A stretch of DNA of 64,000 nt. It comes from Rhodobacteraceae bacterium DSL-40. GTDB lineage: Bacteria > Pseudomonadota > Alphaproteobacteria > Rhodobacterales > Rhodobacteraceae. The notes beneath the pieces are model-generated. The model saw only the letters and a list, made by a program, of their open reading frames with translations, had not been told where the DNA came from and did no database searches. The stretch covers positions 1-64,000 of the forward strand of contig QKPN01000017.1 in NCBI GenBank assembly GCA_003258405.1. The letters are read 5' to 3'. A program made the translations under genes and the position numbers. This document shows, one piece after another, positions 8,658 through 17,363 of the stretch; the stretch's first letter is position 1, and the number at the start of each line of letters is the position of its first letter.

Positions 8658-8977
8658 CAGGTGCTCTCCTGGGACTGAAGCGCTTCCAGGCCGATGCCCA
8701 GATGCTCCAGATCCATGAGAAAATCGGATGAGGGATCCATGATCTGCAGCCGTCTCCCGTCGCGGCGCCAGCTCTCGCCGGCTGCCAGCAGGACCTGCAG
8801 ACAAGGTGTCGAGATCGTGACGACGCTCGAGGCATCAAGGGTCAGATCTCCTCCCCGCCGCATCCGCAGGCTGTCGAGCAACGCGGGCGCGTGCTGCACG
8901 GTCAGCCGGGATTCGAGATGGAAGGTGGAAGACGTCCCAGAAGCGGGAGCGGCTGCCTGCGCAGTCTCGTTACCCAT
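8657..8977 (-). CDS. STAS-domain protein, first gene of the chemotaxis operon
   Basis: 106 residues from ATG 8977 (AGGA about 11 bases upstream); an alternative ATG at 9001 has no ribosome site. After a short Ala/Thr leader, the STAS/anti-sigma-antagonist fold is visible: FHLESRLTVQHAPALLDSL, then GDLTLDASSVVTISTPCLQVLLAAGESWRRDGRRLQI in segments, ending with a helix (FLMDLEHLGIGL). The usual phosphorylatable serine region is represented by ISTPCLQ. Small STAS proteins of this kind precede cheY/cheA in several alphaproteobacterial chemotaxis clusters. The partner and signal are unknown. Confidence 0.85.
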   Translation of the reverse strand: MGNETAQAAAPASGTSSTFHLESRLTVQHAPALLDSLRMRRGGDLTLDASSVVTISTPCLQVLLAAGESWRRDGRRLQIMDPSSDFLMDLEHLGIGLEALQSQEST

Positions 8978-9010
8978 GAAATATCCATTCCTGCGTTGCA
9001 TCAGCGAAAG

Positions 9011-9057
9011 CCGATCGAGCGGGCTCCCGCTCGATCGGAGGCGGGCAATGTTCCCGC
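9011..9057 (-). promoter_or_regulatory. Two leader hairpins upstream of the chemotaxis operon
   Basis: 9011-9038 is a perfect 13-bp inverted repeat around two bases (ccgatcgagcggg and its complement). 9041-9057 is a 5-bp inverted repeat (gcggg/cccgc) with a 7-base loop. Read on the minus strand, the large hairpin ends in a short pyrimidine run (CTTTC) 34 bases before the STAS ATG. It could be a leader attenuator, an mRNA-stabilising element or a palindromic operator. Confidence 0.45.
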
Positions 9058-9179
9058 ACCGGGGCCGTCCTGTGGTTCCTTGCTCTCGATGCGACTGCCA
9101 TCACATTCTTCATATGCTCAAACCGGTAACGACATGCCGTTCCCGGTCTGCCGCCATCGCTCTTGTTGGCAGGGGGTGT

Positions 9180-9194
9180 TTAAGGAACGATTAC
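9180..9194. promoter_or_regulatory. Candidate CtrA-type binding site
   Basis: TTAA at 9180-9183, seven bases, then TTAC at 9191-9194. This matches the alphaproteobacterial CtrA consensus TTAA-N7-TTAA(C) with one mismatch. It lies 114 bp before the plus-strand cheY start and about 200 bp before the minus-strand operon. CtrA is known to control motility and chemotaxis genes in Rhodobacterales. Confidence 0.45.
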
Positions 9195-9307
9195 TTCAAA
9201 TGCAGTTTCCTGCAGGTCATGGCCGCCCCTGCAGGGGAGGCGTTTGTCACTTCTTAACGCTTGGGGTCGAAGAGTTTGCTCGAACATCTTCGGAGAGTGA
9301 GAACGAT

Positions 9308-9685
9308 ATGCCAGAAGCCAAGAGCATTTCCGCGCTTGTGGTGGACGACCAGCAGACCATGCGGGCCATGGCGCGCCTTGTGCTGAAGGAGATCGGCGTG
9401 ATCGACGTGGCCGTCGCCGGAAGTGCGGAGGCCGCTCTCGAGCAGCTGGCGGCCCGGAAATTCAGTGTCGTGATCTCTGATCTCAACATGCCGGGCATGT
9501 CGGGGGTCGAGCTTGCGCAGAAGATAAAGGCCGATCCCGAGCTGAAATCCATCCCGGTCTTCCTCGCAACCTCCAAGGCCTATCAGGATCAGGCCGGCGA
9601 GGCGGTGGACCATTTCGTCGCCAAGCCCTTCATGGTGCCCGATCTGCGCGAGGCGATCGAGACGCATCTGGGCGCCCTGAGCTGA
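9308..9685 (+). CDS. cheY: Response regulator, CheY-like (second copy)
   Basis: 125-residue single receiver domain from ATG 9308, preceded by GGAG about 12 bases upstream. Catalytic residues are Asp13/Asp14 (LVVDDQQTMRAM), Asp58 (VVISDLNMPGMSG), Thr88 (FLATSKAYQD) and Lys106 (HFVAKPFMV). It is transcribed divergently from the chemotaxis operon and differs clearly from the operon copy, so the two probably have different targets. Alphaproteobacteria often keep several CheY proteins, one for the motor and others as phosphate sinks. Confidence 0.94.
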   Translation: MPEAKSISALVVDDQQTMRAMARLVLKEIGVIDVAVAGSAEAALEQLAARKFSVVISDLNMPGMSGVELAQKIKADPELKSIPVFLATSKAYQDQAGEAVDHFVAKPFMVPDLREAIETHLGALS

Positions 9686-9699
9686 ACCATCCTGGCAGG

Positions 9700-9721
9700 C
9701 CGGCCCCGATACAAGGGCCGG
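9700..9721 (+). terminator. GC-rich hairpin after cheY
   Basis: CCGGCCC (9700-9706) and GGGCCGG (9715-9721) form a 7-bp stem with an 8-base loop, 15 bases after the cheY stop. No U-tract follows, so it is a weak or factor-assisted terminator candidate. Confidence 0.45.
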
Positions 9722-9950
9722 AAACCGCCGATTCACCTTGCAGCTTGCTCCGCTAACCCTGATTCAGGCGCGGGAAGATTGATCGCACCCCCGAAGATCT
9801 GTATGTTGCCGCCGCGAAAGGGGTGTGCGCACGTTGACAGCGCGCGGCGGATACGTCGGGTGGTCATGTGCGGATTGTTTTAGAGTGATCAGGAAATACC
9901 AGCGCATGCGGCCGTCCCGATCGGATGTCGGACACGGATGACCTTGGTAG

Positions 9951-11432
9951 ATGCAGAGTTTCATGGTTGAGCAGGCAGGATCCACCCGTTTCGGTACATC
10001 CTCTCCCCGTAGCGGGGCCCAGGATGTCCCGGCCGCTCCGGCCATGGCGGAGGCTCCCGAGGCCGTTCCCCGTTCCAGGCTGATCCTCTTCGTCTTCATG
10101 TCGGCGCTGCTGGTCCCCGGCTACTTCTATGTCGCTGGATCCTCGCTGACCGTCTACCGATTGGTCCTCTTGGCGCTGTTCCCGCTGCTGGCCTGGCGCT
10201 GGATCACCGGGGCGGCCGGCAAGCCGAACACCGTCGACATTCTCATCCTCTGCGGTGGGATCTGGATCATTCTCGGCCTCATTGCGAATCATGGCTTCGG
10301 TGTCCTGCCCTTTGCCGGCATCCTTTTCGTCGAGGGGTTCGGGGGCTATCTGATCGGCCGCATGCTGGTGCGCAACGCCAGTGATTTCAAAAGATATTTT
10401 ACCTTTTATACCATTCTCTTCGCCATCCTGCTGCCCTTCGCCCTCGTGGAGATGGTAACGGGCAAGAACCTGCTGCGGATGTTTTTCGACGTCTTCCTCT
10501 CGCTCCCCCCCCGGCAGGTCAATCTCGGGCTTCGGCTTGGCTTCGTGAGACCCCAGACCGTGTTCCATCACCCGATCCTCTACGGACTGATGGGCTCGAT
10601 GGGCTTTGCGAATGTGCTCTACATCTATCGCAAGCAGTTCATGAAGTCGCTCCGGCTCGGTGCCTTCTTCCTGTTCGTAACCTTCACCGCGCTCTCCTCG
10701 GGGCCGATGCTCTCCATCCTCTGTCAGTGTGGCCTGATCTTCTGGGACCGCACCCTGAGATTTCTCCGCGGCCGGTGGGCGCTTCTGGCCATTTGCGCAT
10801 TCATGGGGCTGGGGCTCCTGCGGCTGGCCGAAGAGTTCAACATTGTCGATTTCGTCATCAACAACCTTACCTATGACCCGACAACGGCTCCGGGGCGGCT
10901 CATCAACTTCGAATACGGCATGGCCGAGATCCAGCGGCATCCCTTCTTCGGCATCGGCCAGAACGACTGGGTCCGGCCCTGGTGGCGCAAGCCGAGTTTT
11001 GACAATTTCTGGGTCGGATATGCCATGCGGTACGGGATTCCGACCTTCCTGTTTCTCGTTCTTGCAATCCTGGTGAGTTTCGCCAAGATCTCGTCCAAGG
11101 ATCTGTCCGAGACAGAGTCCGATTATCGGACCGGATATCTCATCACCCTTATCGGCGTCGTGATAACTCTGGGCACGGTAAACATCTGGGAAGCGGCCAA
11201 CGTATTCGTTTCGATCTACATCGGCATGGGAGCCTGGTTCTACACGCGCGGAGGATCGGGCCGGCCGGCCGTAGATCCCGCGGTCCGGGAGCGCCGCATG
11301 GCCCAGGCACGCGCCTTCGGTCCGGAAGGAAACCGGCCGCTCGCACCACGCCCCGAAAAGGGGCAGGCAGCGGGCACCGCAGGGGCGGCGGCAGGCACGC
11401 CATCCCTGCGTACAAGACGTAATGGCCTGTGA
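9951..11432 (+). CDS. O-antigen ligase/polymerase-like membrane protein
   Basis: 493 residues. After a ~40-residue Pro/Ala cytoplasmic leader there are about ten hydrophobic segments (for example LILFVFMSALLVPGYFYV, VDILILCGGIWIILGLIA). The large periplasmic loop typical of the Wzy/WaaL group lies late in the protein and contains APGRLINFEYGMAEIQRHPFFG and GIGQNDW, the conserved R...H..FG.G pattern. The soluble tail is Arg/Pro/Ala-rich. The enzyme would polymerise or transfer lipid-linked glycan at the periplasmic face. It precedes a flippase-like ABC protein by 86 bp on the same strand, which supports a role in the same Wzx/Wzy-like pathway. Polymerase and ligase cannot be told apart by sequence alone. 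Confidence 0.8.
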   Translation: MQSFMVEQAGSTRFGTSSPRSGAQDVPAAPAMAEAPEAVPRSRLILFVFMSALLVPGYFYVAGSSLTVYRLVLLALFPLLAWRWITGAAGKPNTVDILILCGGIWIILGLIANHGFGVLPFAGILFVEGFGGYLIGRMLVRNASDFKRYFTFYTILFAILLPFALVEMVTGKNLLRMFFDVFLSLPPRQVNLGLRLGFVRPQTVFHHPILYGLMGSMGFANVLYIYRKQFMKSLRLGAFFLFVTFTALSSGPMLSILCQCGLIFWDRTLRFLRGRWALLAICAFMGLGLLRLAEEFNIVDFVINNLTYDPTTAPGRLINFEYGMAEIQRHPFFGIGQNDWVRPWWRKPSFDNFWVGYAMRYGIPTFLFLVLAILVSFAKISSKDLSETESDYRTGYLITLIGVVITLGTVNIWEAANVFVSIYIGMGAWFYTRGGSGRPAVDPAVRERRMAQARAFGPEGNRPLAPRPEKGQAAGTAGAAAGTPSLRTRRNGL

Positions 11433-11518
11433 TATGATCGTCCGTCGGGCTGAAGTGCGGGAAAGGGCCACCGCAAACCCGCCCGGCAGCAAGAGTTCGT
11501 GGTCGTAAGAGGATCTGC

Positions 11519-13321
11519 ATGTTTGACACCTACCGCAAGCTCCTGGACTTGCTGACCCCGCGGGAGAAGGGCAGGTTCTACATACTGCTGGTCCTGATCC
11601 TCTTCATGGGGTTCTTCGAGATGGTCGGGGTTGCCTCGATCGTACCGTTCATGGTGGTTCTGTCCGATCCCGGAATCATCCAGCGGCACAGCGTCCTTCA
11701 GTCCGTCTACAATGGGCTGGGCTTCACCGACCCGAACAATTTCATGATCTTCCTCGGCTTCGGGGTCTTTGCGATTGTGGTGATCGGCACGGCATTCCGC
11801 ACCGTCGTGCAATATGCCGTCTTCCGCTTCTCCACCATGCGCAGCGACAGCATCTCGAGCCGGATGCTCGAGGGATACCTGTTCCAACCCTATACATGGT
11901 TCCTCAATCGCCACAGTGGCGATTTGAGCGCCAACATTCTCGGCGATGTCGGGCAGGTGGTGAACCGCTCACTGCGCCCGGCGATGTCTCTGCTCACCTA
12001 CGCTGTCGTGGTGCTCGCCCTCGTCGGACTTCTGATCTTCGTCCGGCCCGAGGCCGCCTTTGCCTCCGCTGTCCTGCTCGGCGGCAGCTACCTGCTGATC
12101 TATGTCAGCGTCCAGAAATATCTCCACCGCCTGGGCCAGGAGCGCAAGATCGCCAATGATCTGCGGTTCCAGATCGTCGGAGAAGCGATTGGCGGCATCA
12201 AGGACGTGAAGTTGCTCGGGCTGGAAAAGCGCTTCCTTCAGCGTTTCCACAAGCCCTCGCGCCGTCTGGCGGAAGCCGAGGCAATGAGCTCGATCATCGG
12301 CGAGGTGCCGCGTTACATCCTCGAGGCGGTGGCCTTCGGCGGCATGCTCGCCTTCGTGCTCTTCCTGCTCATCCGGGGCGACGGCTCGCTCGCCTCGGTG
12401 ATCCCGGTGCTCGCGATCTATGCCTTTGCGGGGGTTCGCATCTTCCCGGCTCTGCAGAAGATCTACAATTCCGTGACGCTGATCCGGTTTTCAAAGCCAA
12501 CCCTCGACAAGCTCCATGAGGACATGATCGAGGCCCAGGCCAACATGCGCCAGCGTCCGGAGCTGGACAAGACGGCCAGCGTACCGCTCAATTCCACGCT
12601 TGAGCTCGTCGATATCCACTATGCCTATCCCAAGGCGGAGCGGACGGCGCTTCAGGGCCTCAGCCTCGAGATCCCCGCCCGCTCGACAATCGGGATCGTG
12701 GGCGGAACCGGCGCAGGCAAGACGACCGCCGTCGATATCGTTCTAGGCCTGCTCATCCCAGATCAGGGTAAATTGCTGGTCGACGGTCTCGAAATCACCG
12801 AGACCAACCGGCATGCCTGGCAACGCTCGATCGGCTATGTGCCGCAGCAAATCTTTCTGACCGATGCCTCGATTGCCTCCAACATCGCTTTCGGGCGACG
12901 TCCGGACGAGATCGATATGGAAGCGGTCGAACACGCCTCCCGCATCGCCGAGCTGCACAAGTTTGTCATGGACGAGATGCCGCAGGGCTATGAGACCAAG
13001 GTGGGCGAACGCGGGGTGCGCCTTTCCGGAGGTCAGCGCCAGCGCATCGGCATCGCCCGCGCCCTCTATCACGATCCTGATGTGCTGATCCTCGATGAGG
13101 CCACGAGCGCGCTCGACAACCTCACCGAACGCGCGGTGATGGATGCGGTGCACAACCTCGGCCATGCCAAGACGATCATCATGATCGCACACCGGCTGAC
13201 CACTGTGCGCGACTGCGACACCATCTTCATGCTGGAACAGGGCCGCGTCGTGGCCGCAGGCAGCTATACCGAGCTGTTCGAGAACAACCGGCAATTCCGG
13301 ACACTGGCTGGGGGCGCCTGA
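11519..13321 (+). CDS. ABC half-transporter, PglK/MsbA-like lipid-linked glycan flippase
   Basis: 600 residues from ATG 11519 with AGAGG upstream. The N-terminal ~330 residues form a six-helix exporter domain; the C-terminal ATPase has Walker A GGTGAGKTT, Q-loop IGYVPQQIFL, signature LSGGQRQRIGIARALY, Walker B DVLILDEATSALD and the switch histidine in IMIAHRL. The pattern at the Q-loop (SIASNIAFG) and the amphipathic start (MFDTYRKLLDLLTPREKGRF) resemble PglK, the ATP-driven flippase of lipid-linked oligosaccharides, more than lipid A flippases. It follows the polymerase/ligase gene and is followed by a strong hairpin. A peptide or lipid exporter is the main alternative. Confidence 0.85.
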   Translation: MFDTYRKLLDLLTPREKGRFYILLVLILFMGFFEMVGVASIVPFMVVLSDPGIIQRHSVLQSVYNGLGFTDPNNFMIFLGFGVFAIVVIGTAFRTVVQYAVFRFSTMRSDSISSRMLEGYLFQPYTWFLNRHSGDLSANILGDVGQVVNRSLRPAMSLLTYAVVVLALVGLLIFVRPEAAFASAVLLGGSYLLIYVSVQKYLHRLGQERKIANDLRFQIVGEAIGGIKDVKLLGLEKRFLQRFHKPSRRLAEAEAMSSIIGEVPRYILEAVAFGGMLAFVLFLLIRGDGSLASVIPVLAIYAFAGVRIFPALQKIYNSVTLIRFSKPTLDKLHEDMIEAQANMRQRPELDKTASVPLNSTLELVDIHYAYPKAERTALQGLSLEIPARSTIGIVGGTGAGKTTAVDIVLGLLIPDQGKLLVDGLEITETNRHAWQRSIGYVPQQIFLTDASIASNIAFGRRPDEIDMEAVEHASRIAELHKFVMDEMPQGYETKVGERGVRLSGGQRQRIGIARALYHDPDVLILDEATSALDNLTERAVMDAVHNLGHAKTIIMIAHRLTTVRDCDTIFMLEQGRVVAAGSYTELFENNRQFRTLAGGA

Positions 13322-13330
13322 CCTCCCTGG

Positions 13331-13368
13331 ATGCGGCTCTCCGGGCGCACGCGCCCGGAGAGCCGCAT
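13331..13368 (+). terminator. Perfect 18-bp inverted repeat after the flippase gene
   Basis: ATGCGGCTCTCCGGGCGC (13331-13348) is perfectly repeated in inverse at 13351-13368 with two bases between. It starts nine bases after the stop codon. There is no U-tract, so it may work as a mRNA 3'-end stabiliser or partial terminator inside the gene series. Its core GCGGCTCTCC is shared with the hairpin at 58456-58488. Confidence 0.6.
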
Positions 13369-13395
13369 CATATGCGACAAGAGGATGATACGGGC

Positions 13396-14409
13396 ATGAC
13401 TTCCGACACGCACTCGCCCCTCACGATCACCCACAATCCGATGACCGGCTCCTATGCGCTGACGATCTGCGGCATCGTGCATAACGAGCTTTTCTTCCTC
13501 GAGGAGTTCCTCGCCTATTACCGGCGCCTCGGGGCGGACCGTTTCATCATCCTCGATGATCGTTCGACCGACGGAACCCGCGAATTCCTCGAGACACAGC
13601 CCGATGTCATGATCCTCGGCAGCGATGTGCGCTATTCGCAGCAGATCGAATATGCGCCGGAATTCCGTTCCCGGATCATGGAAACTCGTGCCGTCCGGCT
13701 CTGGCGTGACCAGATCATGAACCAGTTCTGCACCGGCATGTGGGCTGTCGCCGTGGACGCCGACGAGTTCCTCGCTCTGCCCGAGGGCATGAGCCTGACC
13801 GGTCTCACGAAGGAGTTGGAGCGCGAGGGCTGCGAGGCCGTCTGGGGATGCATGGTCGACATGTATCCCGAGAATGTGAATGACATTCTCGGGATACCCG
13901 ACACCGCCCGTTTCAGATTCGATGCGGACTGGTATTTCGATGCCCGCCCGCTCCTGAAGTTCCGCGATGGCGAGGAAACGCCCAAGACCATCTACCCCGG
14001 CAGCACCGCGCGCCTGCTCAGCACCTATCACGTGCTCGCCCAAGGCAGCCTCGTGATGCGGCTCCGCCGGCGGCTGACCGGATACCGCTACGAGCCGCAC
14101 AAGGTCATCCACAAGACCCCGATCGTGTTCTGGCGGAAGGGCGACTACTTTCTCAACTGTCACCAGACCAGCAAGCAGCCAAGCCGCACGAGAATCATCC
14201 CGATCATGCATTTCAAGTTCACATCGGATCTTGGGCGAAAAATTGAATATGCCATCAGTTCGGGGAGCTACAGCCGAGGGTCGGCCAACTACCGCCTCTA
14301 TTGTGACCTGATCGAGACGATGCGGGCCCGCGGGGGGCGCTTCATTTCCGGCATCTCGCACCGCTATCGGTCCTATGGCGACTTTCTGGAGACAGGGATC
14401 GCCAGATGA
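13396..14409 (+). CDS. Glycosyltransferase family 2 (Glyco_tranf_2_4 type)
   Basis: 337 residues from ATG 13396, chosen because AGAGGA lies about ten bases upstream; ATG 13372 would begin four bases after the hairpin. The fold is the divergent family-2 group that starts with CGIVHNELFFLEEFLAYYRRLG and uses FIILDDRSTDGT as sugar-nucleotide loop and AVDADEFLALP as the D-x-D metal site. Later segments (LTGYRYEPHKVIHKTP, MHFKFTSDLGRKIEYA) are also typical. No membrane segment is visible. It probably adds a residue to the glycan made by the neighbouring genes. Confidence 0.85.
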   Translation: MTSDTHSPLTITHNPMTGSYALTICGIVHNELFFLEEFLAYYRRLGADRFIILDDRSTDGTREFLETQPDVMILGSDVRYSQQIEYAPEFRSRIMETRAVRLWRDQIMNQFCTGMWAVAVDADEFLALPEGMSLTGLTKELEREGCEAVWGCMVDMYPENVNDILGIPDTARFRFDADWYFDARPLLKFRDGEETPKTIYPGSTARLLSTYHVLAQGSLVMRLRRRLTGYRYEPHKVIHKTPIVFWRKGDYFLNCHQTSKQPSRTRIIPIMHFKFTSDLGRKIEYAISSGSYSRGSANYRLYCDLIETMRARGGRFISGISHRYRSYGDFLETGIAR

Positions 14410-14570
14410 GGGCAGCGTCAGATATGGCCAGATCAGGAGCAGAAGAGCCGGGTGGCAATACCTGCCATTCACGACATGGCTTGTCTGCCTTAGGATGCCA
14501 TTTTAGAGGTCATGCGCCCGGCCAGGTTCCCCTGCATCTTGAGCAGCGGACCGAGACGTAAGGAGAAATC

Positions 14571-15932
14571 ATGAAGATCACCGTATTTGGGACCGGGTAT
14601 GTCGGTCTCGTGCAGGGCACCGTCCTGGCCGAGGTCGGGCATGACGTGCTGTGCATCGATGTCGACGCAGCGAAGGTTGCAGGGCTCAAGGAAGGCCGCA
14701 TACCGATCTACGAACCCGGCCTCGAGGACATGGTAAAGAAGAACCATGCCGAAGGACGGCTTAACTTCACGACCGATGCGGCCGAGGGTGTGGCTCATGG
14801 CCGCATCCAGTTCATTGCTGTGGGCACGCCGCCTGACGAGGACGGCTCGGCCGACCTGCAATATGTGCTCAGTGTGGCTGGCACCATCGCCCGGCACATG
14901 GAAGAGCCCAAGGTTGTGATCACCAAGTCCACTGTGCCGGTCGGAACCGCCGACAAGGTGCGGGCGAAGATGACGGAGGTCCTGAGCGAGCGGGGCAGCG
15001 ATCTTGGCTTCGATGTGGTCTCCAACCCGGAATTTCTCAAGGAAGGGGCTGCAGTCGCGGATTGCATGCGCCCCGACCGCATCGTCATCGGAACCGAGAA
15101 TGCCGAGAGCGAGGAGCTGCTGCGCGAGGTCTATGGTCCCTTCAACCGCAACCATGACAAGATCATCGTCATGGATGTGCGCTCGGCGGAACTGACCAAG
15201 TATGCCGCCAACTGCATGCTAGCGACCAAGATCAGCTTCATGAACGAGATCGCCAACCTCGCCGAGCGCCTGGGCGCGGATGTCGAGGCAGTGCGCCGCG
15301 GGATCGGGGCCGATGTCCGCATCGGCTATCACTTCATCTATCCCGGCGCGGGCTATGGCGGCTCATGTTTCCCGAAGGATGTGAAGGCCCTCATCCACAC
15401 CGCCCGCCAAACCGGCTTCGTGCCGACCATCCTCGATGCGGTCGAGGAGCGCAACGAACAGCAGAAGACAGTGATCTTCGACAAGATCAACCGTCATTAC
15501 GGCGGCATGCTCAAGGGCCGGACCTTTGCCCTCTGGGGCCTCGCCTTCAAGCCCAATACCGACGACATGCGGGAAGCCGCCTCGCGGGTTCTGATGGAAG
15601 CGCTCTGGGAGGCCGGAGCAAGCGTGCAGGCCTTCGACCCCGAAGCGATGGAAGAGGCACAGCGCATCTATGGCGACCGGCCCGATCTTACGCTCTGCGG
15701 TACCAAGGAGGCGGCCCTGCGCGGGGCGGATGCCCTCATCACCCTGACCGAGTGGCAGGTCTTCCGGGCGCCGGATTTCGATCTCATCAAGGAGCGGCTC
15801 AAGGATCCCGTCATCTTCGATGGCCGCAATCTCTATGATCCGGTCCGCATGGCGAAGAAGGGCTTCATGTATTACGCCATCGGTCGCGGCCTCCCACCCC
15901 CGGCCAGCCAAGCCTCCTCTTCGGCAGCCTGA
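14571..15932 (+). CDS. ugd: UDP-glucose 6-dehydrogenase
   Basis: 453 residues with TAAGGAG upstream. It oxidises UDP-glucose to UDP-glucuronate with two NAD+. The N-terminal Rossmann motif is [14 protein letters not shown]; the substrate segments include FVSNPEFL-type [13 protein letters not shown] and [21 protein letters not shown]; the catalytic cysteine lies in [12 protein letters not shown]; the C-terminal NAD half contains [16 protein letters not shown]. The length fits the bacterial family. The next gene, a UDP-glucuronate 4-epimerase-like enzyme 29 bp downstream, would use its product. Confidence 0.96.
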   Translation: MKITVFGTGYVGLVQGTVLAEVGHDVLCIDVDAAKVAGLKEGRIPIYEPGLEDMVKKNHAEGRLNFTTDAAEGVAHGRIQFIAVGTPPDEDGSADLQYVLSVAGTIARHMEEPKVVITKSTVPVGTADKVRAKMTEVLSERGSDLGFDVVSNPEFLKEGAAVADCMRPDRIVIGTENAESEELLREVYGPFNRNHDKIIVMDVRSAELTKYAANCMLATKISFMNEIANLAERLGADVEAVRRGIGADVRIGYHFIYPGAGYGGSCFPKDVKALIHTARQTGFVPTILDAVEERNEQQKTVIFDKINRHYGGMLKGRTFALWGLAFKPNTDDMREAASRVLMEALWEAGASVQAFDPEAMEEAQRIYGDRPDLTLCGTKEAALRGADALITLTEWQVFRAPDFDLIKERLKDPVIFDGRNLYDPVRMAKKGFMYYAIGRGLPPPASQASSSAA

Positions 15933-15961
15933 CCCTGACGCAAGAGAACGGAGATACGCCC

Positions 15962-16999
15962 GTGCGAGTTCTGGTTACCGGAGCGGCTGGTTTCATCGGC
16001 TTCCATGTGGCGCGTGCCCTGCTCGAGCGGGGCGACGCAGTCCGGGGCTTCGATGTGGTCAACGACTATTACGACCCTTCTCTGAAGGAGGCCCGGCTTG
16101 CCGAGCTCGAGCGGATCGCCGCGAAGACCGGGGCAGACTACCGCTTCCATCGCGCCGATCTCGCAGACCGTGCCGCGGTCGAAGCTGTGTTCGAGGCCGA
16201 CAGCTTCGACCGGGTCATCCATCTCGCCGCCCAGGCGGGCGTGCGCTACAGCCTCGAGAACCCGCTGGCCTATGTGCAGAGCAACATTCTCGGTTTCACG
16301 CATATTCTCGAGGCCTGCCGCCATGCGAAGGTCGCACATCTCACCTTCGCCTCGACCTCCAGCGTCTATGGAGCCAACACCACCATGCCCTTCTCCGAGG
16401 GACATGGGGTAGACCATCCGCTGCAGTTCTATGCGGCGACAAAGCGGGCGAACGAGCTGATGGCGCATTCCTATGCCCATCTCTATCGCCTGCCCTGCAC
16501 CGGGCTCCGCTTCTTCACCGTCTACGGGCCTTGGGGACGGCCGGACATGGCGCCGATGCTCTTTGCTAGGGCCATCTCCGAAGGGCGACCGATCAAGCTC
16601 TTCAACCATGGCCGGCACAGCCGTGATTTCACCTATGTCGGCGATATCACCGAAGGCGTGATCCGGACCTCGGACCAGCCTGCGGCTCCTGCGCCCGACT
16701 GGGATCCCGCGCATCCGGATCCGGCCACCTCGAGCGCACCATTCCGGATCTACAACATCGGTAACAACGAGCCCGTTGAACTCGGCGATTTCGTTGCTGC
16801 CATCGAGGAAGCCATGGGCAAGGAGGCCGTGAAGGAGTTCCTGCCGCTCCAGCCCGGCGACGTGCCGGACACCTATGCCGACAGCTCGCGGCTTGCAGAA
16901 AGCATCGACTACCGTCCTGCGACCCCGCTAAGGACTGGCATGCAGCACTTCATCGACTGGTATCGCAACTTTTATGGCCTGGAGACGGGCGGCACCTGA
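15962..16999 (+). CDS. UDP-glucuronate 4-epimerase-like SDR
   Basis: 345 residues from GTG 15962, which has a GGAG eight to nine bases upstream. It has the extended SDR pattern: [15 protein letters not shown] for NAD binding, [19 protein letters not shown] typical of UDP-glucuronate epimerases, the [14 protein letters not shown] segment, catalytic SSVYG and YAATKRANE (Tyr-x3-Lys), and [15 protein letters not shown]. It would interconvert UDP-glucuronate and UDP-galacturonate, using the product of the upstream ugd gene. Both supply acidic sugars for the exported glycan. Confidence 0.92.
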   Translation: MRVLVTGAAGFIGFHVARALLERGDAVRGFDVVNDYYDPSLKEARLAELERIAAKTGADYRFHRADLADRAAVEAVFEADSFDRVIHLAAQAGVRYSLENPLAYVQSNILGFTHILEACRHAKVAHLTFASTSSVYGANTTMPFSEGHGVDHPLQFYAATKRANELMAHSYAHLYRLPCTGLRFFTVYGPWGRPDMAPMLFARAISEGRPIKLFNHGRHSRDFTYVGDITEGVIRTSDQPAAPAPDWDPAHPDPATSSAPFRIYNIGNNEPVELGDFVAAIEEAMGKEAVKEFLPLQPGDVPDTYADSSRLAESIDYRPATPLRTGMQHFIDWYRNFYGLETGGT

Positions 17000-17363
17000 G
17001 CCTGTCGGGAGCTCGTGCGAGAGGGTACGGTTCTCATGACCGGTTTGGGCTGGAGAAAATGTTCCAGACAGCCGAAATTGTCGTGATCTTGGCAAACGAG
17101 GCCGCCCTTCTGCGCTATTTTCCGCCAAGGGAACTTAAGAAGTTTACACTTTTATCCGGCCCCGCATCTAAAAATATCCTATAAGATCCGGACTTCTACA
17201 TCAGACCACTTTATTTGAGCATGGGGCGGGAAACCTTGAACTTTGCATCACACTGGTTCCGGAGTTGCTCCGAAGCGGTATTCGGTACGGACAAGGCCGT
17301 TTCCGAAGAGCGCTCGTTCAGGCCCCGTACACTGATCATGCCGTTATCCTGAGGACCATGCCG
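17000..17363 (+). promoter_or_regulatory. Intergenic region before a glycosyltransferase, AT-rich core
   Basis: 364 bp without a convincing gene. The stretch 17133-17215 is markedly AT-rich compared with its surroundings (for example tttacacttttatcc and aaaatatcctataagatcc) and probably carries the promoter of the downstream glycosyltransferase. I could not fix a -35/-10 pair. Confidence 0.4.

Larger units (their letters stand above)
8978..9307. promoter_or_regulatory. Divergent control region of the chemotaxis genes
   Basis: 330 bp lie between the STAS start (minus) and the second cheY start (plus). The region holds two inverted repeats in what would be the 5' leader of the minus operon and one CtrA-type TTAA-N7-TTAC site, listed separately. 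No gene is seen. Confidence 0.6.
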
